Part shown: in pieces, positions 26,065-34,754 of the stretch
Layout: every line of letters starts with the position of its first letter
How positions within the stretch are numbered: position 1 is the stretch's first letter
From: Alphaproteobacteria bacterium
Lineage (GTDB): Bacteria; Pseudomonadota; Alphaproteobacteria; CAAGCB01; CAG-977
Reading direction: 5' to 3'
DNA length: 64,000 nucleotides
NCBI GenBank assembly: GCA_900768875.1
Contig: CAAGEP010000016.1
Span: forward strand, 62,001-126,000
Position numbers and translations under genes: made by a program
Notes under the pieces: model-generated
Databases searched by the model: none
The model's input: only the letters and a program-made list of their open reading frames with translations
What the model was told of the DNA's origin: nothing

Positions 26065-27418
26065 TACTTTTGATTGCTCCATCCTGCGCGCCGCGGACAT
26101 CCGCGGCGTTGCGGGGCGGACTTTAACGAATCGGGACGCCCTTGCAATCGGCAAAGCTTTCGGCACGGTTTTGATTGAATCGCGCAAAAGTAAAGTTTAT
26201 GTCGCGCGCGACGGGCGTCTTTCGTCCGATTCGCTGCGGCGTTCTTTGACGGACGGGTTGGCAAGCTGCGGTCTGACCGTTATCGACATCGGCGTTTGTC
26301 CGACTCCCGCGCTTTATTTTGCGGCGCGCACGGGACAAACCGATTGCGGCGTTATGGTAACCGCGTCGCACAATCCCAAAGAATACAACGGATTCAAGTT
26401 CGTGCTGAACGGACGGCTGTTTTGCGGCGCGGACATTCAAGCTTTGGGCGCGCGGATTGCCGCCGCCGATTTTGCTTCGGGCGCGGGCGAACAAACGGCG
26501 CAAGACATAAAACCGCTTTACATTCAAAAGCTTTTGACCGCGTATCACGGCGGACAACAGCCGTTGACCGTCGTCTGGGACTGCGGCAGCGGCACGGCGG
26601 CAACGATTGTTCCCGAACTGGTCAAGTCGTTGAACGGACGACATATTTTGTTAAACGCCGTTGTTGACGGGAACTTTCCCGCACACACTCCGGACGCGTC
26701 CGATCCCGCCGAATTAAAGGGGCTTCGGGAAGCCGTTTTGGAAAATCACGCCGACTTGGGACTGGTTTTCGACGGCGATTCGGACAGGCTGGGCGTCTTT
26801 GATTCGCGCGGAAATTTCGTTTATACGGATTCGCTGCTGCCCGTATTCGCCGAACCGATTTTGGCGCATCAAACGGGGGCGAACATAGTCGCCGATGTCA
26901 AATGCGGCAAAACTTTCGCACGCGAAATCAAACGCTTGGGCGGAAACCCCGTCATCACCAAAACGGGACATTCTTTCATCAAGCAACAGATGATTGAAAA
27001 GAACGCGCCTCTGGGCGGTGAAAAAAGCGGACACATCTGCTTTGCCGATTCGTATTACGGCTACGACGACGCTTTGTATGCGGCGTTGCGGCTGCTGTCG
27101 ATAGCGGAGCAAGGCGGCTTTCAAGCCCGATTGGACGCGATTCCCGAAACGAACCTGTCGCCTGAAATCAAGTTTCCCTGCCCCGATTCGGTCAAGTTTT
27201 CCAAAATCGAACGGGCAAAACGGCTTTTGGCCCAAGACGGCATCCCGTTCGACGATACGGACGGCATCAAGGTATTCAAGCCGTCGGGCGCGTGGTGGCT
27301 GTTGCGCGCATCAAACACGATGCCCGCTTTGCTGGGGGCTTGCGAAGCCGATTCCGCGGAAGAATTGGCGGTTTTGACAAAAGAACTTTTCGCTTTTGAA
27401 CAACGGTTGGAGGATTAA
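26051..27418 (+). CDS. Phosphomannomutase/phosphoglucomutase family enzyme
   Basis: Second alpha-D-phosphohexomutase, 455 residues, overlapping the end of pgm by 14 bases, so coupled to it. Catalytic Ser106 is in VMVTASHNPKEYNG, metal loop VFDGDSDRLG near 245, sugar loop GGEKSGHICF near 327, phosphate loop LRASNTMP near 419. By length and motifs it belongs to the AlgC/ManB class, making mannose-1-phosphate for surface sugars; specificity cannot be decided from sequence. Confidence 0.93.
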   Translation: MLSPDTFDCSILRAADIRGVAGRTLTNRDALAIGKAFGTVLIESRKSKVYVARDGRLSSDSLRRSLTDGLASCGLTVIDIGVCPTPALYFAARTGQTDCGVMVTASHNPKEYNGFKFVLNGRLFCGADIQALGARIAAADFASGAGEQTAQDIKPLYIQKLLTAYHGGQQPLTVVWDCGSGTAATIVPELVKSLNGRHILLNAVVDGNFPAHTPDASDPAELKGLREAVLENHADLGLVFDGDSDRLGVFDSRGNFVYTDSLLPVFAEPILAHQTGANIVADVKCGKTFAREIKRLGGNPVITKTGHSFIKQQMIEKNAPLGGEKSGHICFADSYYGYDDALYAALRLLSIAEQGGFQARLDAIPETNLSPEIKFPCPDSVKFSKIERAKRLLAQDGIPFDDTDGIKVFKPSGAWWLLRASNTMPALLGACEADSAEELAVLTKELFAFEQRLED

Positions 27419-27421
27419 GCG

Positions 27422-29101
27422 ATGAAAAAAGCAGTGCTGATGTTGGGCTTGATATTGTTCTGCCCCTCGATTCAAGCCGCGGAGCTTGATTTTTCCGCCC
27501 CCGAAAGCGAAGAAGAGGATTTGTTCGTCAAAGATTTCGATTTAATGCAGACCGATCCGAAAGCCTGTTCAACGGAAGGCTGCGCCTGTTCGGCCGACGA
27601 AAGCTGCGATGAGAAACTGTACTGCGACAAAGAAAGCAGCTCTTGCCGCATCGGGTGCCGATCGAATGACAGCTGCGAAATGAATCAAATGTGCGTCAAC
27701 CGCGAATGTGTCACCCTTTGCACGAAACCGCAAGCGGTAAACGGGGAGCTGTGCGCGGGAACAACGCCCTTGTGTTACATCTCCGACGGGGGACATTCCT
27801 CGTATTGCGGCTGTTCGGACACATCCTGTTACGACGGCATGAAATGCGGAATCGCAAACGGGCTGCGGGAATGTCTGCCGTGTGAAGCGGGGGAAAGATG
27901 CAACTGCATGAGCGGCTTTAAACCAAACGGGGCGGGAATGTGCGTCCCGTGCGAAGCGGGTGAAAACTGCGGCTGCGGCAATTTAAAAGCCAACGGCGAC
28001 GGAAAATGCGTCGTATGCAATGTTTCCGAAGACTGCCCCAACGGCTTTGTCTGCGCCAACGGCGGAACGGCAACCGCGAAATGCGAAGCTTTTTCCTGCG
28101 CCCCGAATGAATTTGCCGACAACAGCGTATGCACAGCCTGTTCGTCTGTTTTGCCGCACTGTTCCGCCTGCGATAACGCCAAAACATGCACGACATGCGA
28201 TAACGGCTTTGGTGCAATCAACGGAATATGCGAACCGTGTCCCGCCGCAACGCGGGAAGCAAAATGCCTGCTTTGCACGGGAAGCGTTTGCGACAAATGC
28301 GAAGTCGGATTCCAAATCAGCAACGGCAAATGCGAACCGATTGAATGCAAACAGGGGACTTATCTGAACGGCAACGATTGTCTGCCTTGTCCCGAAGGGT
28401 GCCTGCAATGCTCGTCCGCCTCTGTCTGTACGGCCTGCGCCACGGGATACGAACCCGTCAACAGCCAATGCAAAAAAATTGAATGTGAAGAAGGAGCGTT
28501 CTTACGCGACAATTTCTGCATTTCCTGCCCCCGAAACTGCAAAAAATGTAAAGACGGCAACAGCTGTTCGCGTTGTGAAACGGGATTCTATTTTGACGCG
28601 GACGAAAACGCTTGCGTTTTGAGGATTTGCAAACGCGGTACTTACAAAGACAATGTTTCGGGCGAATGCCGCAAATGTTCAACGCCGCATTGTTCCGCCT
28701 GCGACGAAGAATCCTGCTTCGGATGCGTCATGGGGTATACGTTGCAAGGACAGTCCTGCGTCCCCGAAAAATGCCCCGAAGGGTGCAAAACATGTTCTTC
28801 GCCGGATTCGTGTGATGCGTGTGATTCCGGCTACGAAATGGTCAACGGTGAATGTGCGGCGGTATCCTGCCCCGCCGGAAAATATCTGAAAGGCAGTTCG
28901 TGCCGCAAATGTCCGCCGGGATGCGCCGAATGTACGGACGCAAAAACATGCCTGTCCTGTTCAAGCAGCGAATACTACTTGTCCGGAACATTCTGCCGGC
29001 GATGCGAAAGCGCGCTGAGCAGCTGCGTGACATGCGCCGATGCCAAAACGTGTTTAAGCTGTAAAGACGGAAAAACGCTTTCCGACGGCTGGTGTCTGTA
29101 A
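27422..29101 (+). CDS. Large secreted cysteine-rich (furin/VSP-like) repeat protein B
   Basis: Paralogue of protein A, 559 residues. Signal peptide about 1-20 (ends SIQAA), then a short acidic stretch, then Cys-rich repeats to the last residues. Shared features with A: an N-terminal block with CxxGxxCxxxxC spacing and a YCGC motif, an LxGNDCLPCP-type unit, and many CxxCxxxxxCxxC repeats. No membrane anchor at the C-terminus. GGAGG lies upstream of the ATG, 3 bases after the phosphomannomutase stop, so it is in the operon with two sugar-phosphate mutases. Secretion is expected; function unknown. Confidence 0.85.
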   Translation: MKKAVLMLGLILFCPSIQAAELDFSAPESEEEDLFVKDFDLMQTDPKACSTEGCACSADESCDEKLYCDKESSSCRIGCRSNDSCEMNQMCVNRECVTLCTKPQAVNGELCAGTTPLCYISDGGHSSYCGCSDTSCYDGMKCGIANGLRECLPCEAGERCNCMSGFKPNGAGMCVPCEAGENCGCGNLKANGDGKCVVCNVSEDCPNGFVCANGGTATAKCEAFSCAPNEFADNSVCTACSSVLPHCSACDNAKTCTTCDNGFGAINGICEPCPAATREAKCLLCTGSVCDKCEVGFQISNGKCEPIECKQGTYLNGNDCLPCPEGCLQCSSASVCTACATGYEPVNSQCKKIECEEGAFLRDNFCISCPRNCKKCKDGNSCSRCETGFYFDADENACVLRICKRGTYKDNVSGECRKCSTPHCSACDEESCFGCVMGYTLQGQSCVPEKCPEGCKTCSSPDSCDACDSGYEMVNGECAAVSCPAGKYLKGSSCRKCPPGCAECTDAKTCLSCSSSEYYLSGTFCRRCESALSSCVTCADAKTCLSCKDGKTLSDGWCL

Positions 29102-29173
29102 CCTCGCCCAAAGTCGCGATTTTCAAACGGCTGAAAAGCGTTATGATTGAAAAAGCTGCAAGGAGTTTTTTCA

Positions 29174-29431
29174 ATGAATACCGTTTCACCCGATTTTGAT
29201 GCCGAATTGGAAGACGCCGCCGCCCAAGCCAAACGCGGCGTGCTGTTCGGATTGACTGGAGCTTTGAGTGTAATGCTGATGCTGTGGGGAATCTTCGGCA
29301 ACGGCGCGCTGTACTTTTGCGCCGCCGCGGCTTTAATCGGAGTATTGATGATACTACGAAGCATTGCGGACGGGTACGCCGACCTTTCGGACGACGGGTT
29401 TGATTTCGATTACGGAATCAAAACCAACTGA
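29174..29431 (+). CDS. Small two-helix membrane protein, unknown
   Basis: Protein of 85 residues. AAGGAG eight bases before the ATG at 29174 supports the start. Two membrane helices at about 22-42 and 45-65 flanked by acidic termini (FDAELED at the start, SDDGFDFDYG at the end). Not recognised. Its end overlaps the convergent lipoprotein gene by 14 bases. Confidence 0.7.
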   Translation: MNTVSPDFDAELEDAAAQAKRGVLFGLTGALSVMLMLWGIFGNGALYFCAAAALIGVLMILRSIADGYADLSDDGFDFDYGIKTN

Positions 29432-29969
29432 TTCCGCCTTTGTCGCGTTTCAAAATGCCGAACCATTCGCCGGCTTGGTTGCCCTGCAAATCAAACAAAA
29501 CCAGCATTGCGCCCAAAGCCTTTTTTTCCGCTGCGTCGTCGTTTTTGATGTCAATTTCGCTTAATTCGACATCCAAAACGTAATCATACGCCTGCGTTCC
29601 GTCCGTTACCCACAAAGCGCGCGTGTTCATCAATTCGTGTTCGACGGCTTCGTGAATAATGGCGGGACGGACATCCGCCGTCGGATTGAAGTTCAGCACG
29701 TCGCGCAAAGCGATTTTCACACGGTTTTCCTTGTTCGCGAACAAATCGCTGCGCACCATGTCGCCAATCAGGCGGTAGCTGAGCAGAATATAGTCTTGGT
29801 CAAGAGGACCCGCGCCTTTTTTCAGCTTCAAATAAGTCAGATAATCGACACTGCGGCGCAAAACGTCGTCTTCATCTTCGATAATTCCGCCGCGGCGGGC
29901 ATCGATTTGATGCGCGGCGCACCCCGACAAAAAAACGGCGGTCATTATCAAAATCAGCAGACGCTTCAT
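29418..29969 (-). CDS. Putative lipoprotein, unknown function
   Basis: Protein of 183 residues with a signal sequence and lipobox LSGCAA (Cys17), predicting a lipid anchor in the envelope. The mature part is mixed alpha/beta with a YDYVLDVELSEID strand. AAGGGG precedes the ATG. It lies 10 bases after the MIF-like gene on the same strand. The pattern resembles LpoB-like or DUF799-like envelope lipoproteins only loosely; I do not assign it. Confidence 0.75.
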   Translation of the reverse strand: MKRLLILIMTAVFLSGCAAHQIDARRGGIIEDEDDVLRRSVDYLTYLKLKKGAGPLDQDYILLSYRLIGDMVRSDLFANKENRVKIALRDVLNFNPTADVRPAIIHEAVEHELMNTRALWVTDGTQAYDYVLDVELSEIDIKNDDAAEKKALGAMLVLFDLQGNQAGEWFGILKRDKGGISWF

Positions 29970-29979
29970 TGTTTTCCCC

Positions 29980-30324
29980 TTAAAAGGTTGAACCCGCGTA
30001 TCCCCACATATTTCCGGGAACGGAAGAAAATTCGATGTAAATGCGGTTGGCAGGCACTTTCAGCTTGTCCTCGACCATTTGGGTCAAGACGCGAGACAGT
30101 TCGGGGATTTGGGATTGCGACAAACCGACGCTTTTCATTTCCATATACACGCACGGCGTTGTTTTCGCCCCGAAAATCAGATGTTCGTTGCCGCAAACGT
30201 TGACCATGACATAGCTTTCGGGCTTTCCGACCGTTTCAGCAACGACTTTGGACGCATAATTCAGCAAAGCGTTCGCCGATGTTTTTTCGATGTCGATATT
30301 TGTCTTAATCATCAAAAAAGGCAT
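29980..30324 (-). CDS. MIF-like tautomerase
   Basis: Protein of 114 residues very similar in layout to animal macrophage migration inhibitory factor. Pro2, which becomes the catalytic N-terminal proline after Met removal, is present; TVGKPESYVMV matches the Lys32 region, RIYIEF matches the Tyr95 region, and the C-terminus WGYAGSTF matches WxxxSTF of MIF. Of the CxxC pair only the first Cys is kept (TTPCVYM). Predicted homotrimeric keto-enol tautomerase. No signal peptide. AAAGGG precedes the start. Divergent from comEC across a palindrome. A role in host interaction is inference. Confidence 0.85.
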   Translation of the reverse strand: MPFLMIKTNIDIEKTSANALLNYASKVVAETVGKPESYVMVNVCGNEHLIFGAKTTPCVYMEMKSVGLSQSQIPELSRVLTQMVEDKLKVPANRIYIEFSSVPGNMWGYAGSTF

Positions 30325-30351
30325 TAAAATATCCCTTTCCCCGCCAATGTA

Positions 30352-30369
30352 AAACCAGTAAACTGGTTT
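30352..30369. promoter_or_regulatory. Palindrome in the MIF-like / comEC divergent promoter region
   Basis: AAACCAGT, two bases, ACTGGTTT: eight-bp arms in an 18-base site. It sits between divergent starts and next to GTTATAACG, which could serve as a -10 box for comEC, so it may be an operator for one or both genes. Confidence 0.45.
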
Positions 30370-30398
30370 AGTTATAACGCCTTTGAAAGTATTTGTAA

Positions 30399-32402
30399 AT
30401 GCAAACGTTTTACGCGCTGCGTTTCATTGCAACGGATTTTTTCGCCGCCCAAGCGGACAGGCTTGTGTTCTGGATGCCCGTCGCGTTCGCGGCGGGAGCA
30501 GGCGTTTATTTCGGATTGAAGGTCGAACCGTTTTATCTCTACACCTGCTTTGCCCTTTTGTTTGCGGCGTTTTTTCAATGGGATTGCCGCAAAAGCCCCG
30601 AAGCGCGAATGCTTGCCTTGTTTGTTTTACTGTTTGTATCGGGCTTTTTTGCTGCGCAGACCCGCACAATCGCGCTCAGCCGCGAAAGCCTGAAATCGCG
30701 CATGAAGACAACGCTTGTTTCGGGAACGGTTGACCAAGTCGTCCGCCTGCCCGATTTCAAAGCGCGGCTGGTGGTGAAAGATTTGGCTTTCGACGGCAAG
30801 CGGGATTGGCGAACGCCCGAAAAGATGCGCCTGAACCTGCTTCCCGAATCGCCGCTGCCCGACATCGGCGATAAAATCGAGGTCAAAGCCCTGCCGTCGC
30901 CGCCCCGCGTCAAAGTCGACAAAAGCGGTTACGATTCCGCCCGCACGCTGTACTTTGAAAGAATCGGCGGCACGGGGGCTGCGCGTTCGCCCGTCAAAAT
31001 CGTTGAAAAATCAACCGAAACGTCTCTTCGCCGCAAAATCGCAAAACGGATTGACGCCGTTTTGCCCCCGCGCACGGCGCACATCGCCAAAGCGTTGGTC
31101 ACGGGCGAAAGCACAGAAATCGATCCCGCCCTTGCCGACGCGTACAGAAACGCGGGAATAGCGCACATTTTGGCGGTGTCGGGTCTGCATATGACGCTGA
31201 TTGCGGGGTTCGTGTTTTTTCTGGTTCGCAGTCTGCTTGCCCTGTCCGTTACGGTTTCGCTGAAATTCAGCACCAAGAAAATCGCCGCTTTTTGCGCTTT
31301 GGCGGCGACGTTTTGCTATTTAAAGCTGGCGGGCGCGCCGATTTCGGGCATTCGCGCTTTTATCATGCTGTCGTTTGCGCTGGGAGCGGTGTTTTTCGAC
31401 CGCCGCGCACTGTCCCTTGCCAACGTCTGCTGGGCGGCGTTTTTGATTTTGCTGTTTACGCCCGAATCCCTGCTGTCCGTCAGTTTTCAGCTGTCGTTCG
31501 CCGCCGTTCTTGCCCTGATTTGCGCTTACGAAGCGGGCATTGACAAAGCCGTCCGCCGATTGGAACAAAGTGAAAGCGTTTTGCTGTATTTGCTTGCCTT
31601 TGCTTTAGGGATTTTATTGACGTCGCTGACAGCGGGAATCGCCACCGCGCCTTTTGCCGCGTATCACTTTAAAAGGATTGCGAATTACACTTTGCTGGGC
31701 AACCTGCTGACAACGACTTTTGCGGCGGCTTGGGTGATGCCGAGCCTGTTCGCCGCCGTTATGCTGATGCCGTCCGGAATGGACGCGCCGCTTTGGAAGC
31801 TGGCGGGAATCGGCATAGAAGTCATCAACCGCGCCGCCGAATTCACGTCAAACCTGCCGCACAGCGTCACACTCGTCCCCGCCATGCCGTTTTACGGGTT
31901 GATGTGCGCCGTTTTCGGCGGGCTGTGGGTGTGCTTGTGGCGCGGAAAAGTCCGTTTTCTTGGCTTTATCCCGTTTTGTTTCGCTTTTGCAACGCCGTTT
32001 TTGACCGCCAAGCCCGATGTGATGATGACGCAAAGCCTTGCCGCGTTCCGCCGCCCCGACGGGATTTTAAGCTTTACCAAAGGCGACAAATTCACACGGT
32101 CAAGCTGGCTTTCGTCCGCGGGAACAACCGATTTCACGCAAACGGATTGTTCGCTTTGCCTGTATGAAAAAAACGGCGTTTTGCTTGCCTTTGCGCGCAC
32201 GAAAACGGCGGCGAAACAGGCGTGCGGCACGATTGATTTCCTGTTTGTCAAAAACGGATGCGAACAGGCGTTCCGTCTGCCCGAATCGGGCGCGCTGTTC
32301 GTATACGTCGAAAACGGCAAAATCCGCACGGAACACGTCGGCGGCGAATATCGTCCGTGGACGCCGTCTTATCCGTCAATCCGCTTTAAAGACTTGTTTT
32401 AG
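30399..32402 (+). CDS. comEC: ComEC/Rec2 DNA-uptake channel protein
   Basis: Inner-membrane protein of 667 residues that moves single-stranded DNA into the cytosol during natural transformation. N-terminal DUF4131-like region with an OB-fold segment (about 100-200), then the Competence domain with HILAVSGLHMTLIAG near 255 and SFQLSFAAVLAL near 365. The metallo-beta-lactamase domain of some ComEC proteins is absent; only a short soluble tail of about 120 residues remains, as in many alphaproteobacteria. Its stop overlaps the convergent IMPase gene by 17 bases. Confidence 0.93.
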   Translation: MQTFYALRFIATDFFAAQADRLVFWMPVAFAAGAGVYFGLKVEPFYLYTCFALLFAAFFQWDCRKSPEARMLALFVLLFVSGFFAAQTRTIALSRESLKSRMKTTLVSGTVDQVVRLPDFKARLVVKDLAFDGKRDWRTPEKMRLNLLPESPLPDIGDKIEVKALPSPPRVKVDKSGYDSARTLYFERIGGTGAARSPVKIVEKSTETSLRRKIAKRIDAVLPPRTAHIAKALVTGESTEIDPALADAYRNAGIAHILAVSGLHMTLIAGFVFFLVRSLLALSVTVSLKFSTKKIAAFCALAATFCYLKLAGAPISGIRAFIMLSFALGAVFFDRRALSLANVCWAAFLILLFTPESLLSVSFQLSFAAVLALICAYEAGIDKAVRRLEQSESVLLYLLAFALGILLTSLTAGIATAPFAAYHFKRIANYTLLGNLLTTTFAAAWVMPSLFAAVMLMPSGMDAPLWKLAGIGIEVINRAAEFTSNLPHSVTLVPAMPFYGLMCAVFGGLWVCLWRGKVRFLGFIPFCFAFATPFLTAKPDVMMTQSLAAFRRPDGILSFTKGDKFTRSSWLSSAGTTDFTQTDCSLCLYEKNGVLLAFARTKTAAKQACGTIDFLFVKNGCEQAFRLPESGALFVYVENGKIRTEHVGGEYRPWTPSYPSIRFKDLF

Positions 32403-33189
32403 CGGGGGCGCAGATATTGCGCGCCAGATATTCCCAAATATCCCTGTTCGGGGCGGAAATCAAGCTGTTCGCCCCCATTACGGGCGCATACGCCGAACCG
32501 TCCGTATAAGCGGAATAACCGCCCGCTTCGTGATGAAGCATAACGCCCGCGGCGTGATCCCACGGTTTGATGACTTTGGTGCGGTAAGCGGAATAGTCCG
32601 CCTCGCCCGTCGTAATCATCATATAGCCGAAGCTTGCCGCGCCCCACCAAACGGGTTGGTTCAGCTTCGGATCGCGAAACGCCACGCGCCGCCCGACGAC
32701 GCCGTGCATTTTGGTCAATTCCTGCGGATTGGACACGGACAGCCGCTTTTTGCCCCTCAGCCACGCGCCCGCGCCCTTTTCGCCGTAAATCATCGCTTTC
32801 ATCACGGGATTGTAGAGCCAGCCCGCGACGGTTTCGCCTTTGCTCACCAAAGCGACGACCATGCCGAATTCGCTTCTGCCGTAGGAAAAGTTCATCGTGC
32901 CGTCAACGGGGTCGATGACCCAAACGGGCTTGTCCTGCTTCAGATAGTCGACGACTTCGGGGTTTTGAAAGCATGCTTCCTCGCCCACCACCAAAGAATC
33001 GGGCAAAGCCTCCGTCAGCCGCGCCGTCAAAACCTTTTCGGTTTCCGTATCCGCCGTCGTCACCAAATCGTCCGCAGACGTTTTGGTCGCAATATCGCTG
33101 ACGGACAGATTTCTGAACCGCGGCATGACTTCGGTTTCAGCTACGTTCGCAATAATATCGGCTATTTCGTCAAGGTTCGGATTTTTCAT
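32386..33189 (-). CDS. Inositol monophosphatase family phosphatase
   Basis: Mg-dependent sugar-phosphate phosphatase of 267 residues. Metal-binding motifs GEEA, WVIDPVDGTMNF and KPWDHAAG are present in the right order. Members include SuhB, CysQ and histidinol phosphatase HisN; sequence alone does not separate these here. Its start overlaps the hflX end by 20 bases, so it is the last gene of the dusB-to-hflX run. Confidence 0.9.
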   Translation of the reverse strand: MKNPNLDEIADIIANVAETEVMPRFRNLSVSDIATKTSADDLVTTADTETEKVLTARLTEALPDSLVVGEEACFQNPEVVDYLKQDKPVWVIDPVDGTMNFSYGRSEFGMVVALVSKGETVAGWLYNPVMKAMIYGEKGAGAWLRGKKRLSVSNPQELTKMHGVVGRRVAFRDPKLNQPVWWGAASFGYMMITTGEADYSAYRTKVIKPWDHAAGVMLHHEAGGYSAYTDGSAYAPVMGANSLISAPNRDIWEYLARNICAPAKTSL

Positions 33190-34465
33190 ATTTCACCTGC
33201 GGATACGCTTTTTGAGTTTTTGAAAATTCGACCGCCCCCAATCGGACGCGAAGCACGGATTCTTGTTCGTTGTCCGAACGGCTGACGACTTCGCCAGCGC
33301 GGTACAAATACGCCAAAGCCGCCCCGTCGGAAGCGGGAACGCGCAAAACATATTCGGTTCTGTCAACCGCCAAAGCTTCGTCAATCGCTTTCAACAAAGC
33401 GTCGATTCCGTCGCCCGTCAAAGCCGACACGGGAAACCGCTTCGCCTGTCGGGTGCTGGATTGGGTCAAAGCCTGCCGTTCTTCGCCGTTCAGCAAATCG
33501 GTTTTGTTCAGCACTTCAAACAATCCCCTGTCAACCTGTTCCGCAATGCCCAACGCTTTCAGCACGTTTTCGACGTCCTGTTTTTGCGCTTCGGTATCGG
33601 GATGGGAGATATCGCGGACGTGAACAATCAAATCGGCTTCCAGCACTTCCTCCAGCGTCGCGCGGAAAGCGGCGACCAGCTCCGTCGGCAAATCGGAAAT
33701 AAAACCCACCGTGTCCGACAGAATAATCTGCCGCCCCGACGGCAATTTGATTTGCCGCATGGTCGGGTCAAGGGTCGCGAACAGCATGTCTTTGGCGAAC
33801 ACGTCGGCATGGGTCAGCTTGTTGAACAGCGTCGATTTTCCCGCGTTCGTATAGCCGACAAAAGCCACAATCGGGAACGGCACGCGGCGGCGCGCGGCGC
33901 GGTGAAGCTGGCGGGTGCGCTTGACTTCGTCCAATTCGCGTTTAAGCTTGACGATATTGTCGGTAATCACGCGGCGGTCAAGCTCGATTTGCGTTTCCCC
34001 CGGTCCGCCCAGAAATCCGCGTCCGCCCCTTTGGCGTTCCAAGTGCGTCCAGCCGCGCACCAATCGGGAGCGCTGATAGCTCAAATGCGCCAGTTCGACT
34101 TGAAGCACGCCTTCTTTGGTACGGGCGCGTTCGCCGAAGATTTCCAAAATCAAAGCCGTGCGGTCGATGACTTTGCAGTTCCACAGTTTTTCAAGGTTTC
34201 TTTGCTGAATCGGCGACAGCTGCGTGTTGACGACCGCCAACACGATTTCGTTTTCCCGCACCAGATCTTTAATCCGTTCCGCCGCGCCGCGCCCGATGTA
34301 GGTCGACGCGTTGATACGCGGCAAAACAACCGTTTCGGCGGCAACAATATCCAAATCTATCGCCGCCGTCAGATTTTTGATTTCCTCCAGCCCCGCTTCG
34401 ACCGAACGTCCCGCCGCGGCGTCGTTTTTCAAAACGGTGTGCAGAACCAGCGCTTTTTCAAACAA
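33170..34465 (-). CDS. hflX: Ribosome-associated GTPase HflX
   Basis: GTPase of 431 residues that splits stalled ribosomes under stress. N-terminal glycine-rich domain (NASTYIGRGAAERIK), coiled linker, then the G domain with GYTNAGKSTLFN, DTVGFISDLP and LNKTDLL. The start is a TTG with AAGGA seven bases upstream, 3 bases after the hfq stop. The hfq-hflX pair is conserved widely in proteobacteria. Confidence 0.96.
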   Translation of the reverse strand: MFEKALVLHTVLKNDAAAGRSVEAGLEEIKNLTAAIDLDIVAAETVVLPRINASTYIGRGAAERIKDLVRENEIVLAVVNTQLSPIQQRNLEKLWNCKVIDRTALILEIFGERARTKEGVLQVELAHLSYQRSRLVRGWTHLERQRGGRGFLGGPGETQIELDRRVITDNIVKLKRELDEVKRTRQLHRAARRRVPFPIVAFVGYTNAGKSTLFNKLTHADVFAKDMLFATLDPTMRQIKLPSGRQIILSDTVGFISDLPTELVAAFRATLEEVLEADLIVHVRDISHPDTEAQKQDVENVLKALGIAEQVDRGLFEVLNKTDLLNGEERQALTQSSTRQAKRFPVSALTGDGIDALLKAIDEALAVDRTEYVLRVPASDGAALAYLYRAGEVVSRSDNEQESVLRVRLGAVEFSKTQKAYPQVKYEKSEP

Positions 34466-34468
34466 AGC

Positions 34469-34729
34469 TTATTCCTTGTCCGCGTCGTCCGCTTCGCCGT
34501 CAAACAGCTGAAGGGGTTCGGACGGCATAATCGTCGAAACGGCGTGCTTGTATACCAGCTGAGTGTGTCCGTCGCGGCGCAACAGCATCGAAAAATTATC
34601 GAACCAAGTGATGATTCCCTGCAATTTCACACCGCACATCAAATAAACGGTGACGGGCATTTTTTCTTTTCTGATTGTGTTCAAAAACATATCTTGAACG
34701 CTTTGCGTTTTATCCGTCATGGGCTTCAA
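34469..34729 (-). CDS. hfq: RNA chaperone Hfq
   Basis: Hexameric Sm-like RNA chaperone of 86 residues for small-RNA regulation. Sm1 segment VYLMCGVKLQGIITWFDNFS and Sm2 segment YKHAVSTIMP are clear; the C-terminal tail is short and acidic (DGEADDADKE). AGGAG precedes the ATG. Lies between a HAD phosphatase and hflX. Confidence 0.97.
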   Translation of the reverse strand: MKPMTDKTQSVQDMFLNTIRKEKMPVTVYLMCGVKLQGIITWFDNFSMLLRRDGHTQLVYKHAVSTIMPSEPLQLFDGEADDADKE

Positions 34730-34754
34730 TCTCCTGTTTATTGTTTGTTGTTTT

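Noticed and set aside
24004..26187. 727-codon frame antisense to pgm and mipZ
   Set aside because: Covers two certain genes and has no recognisable domain.
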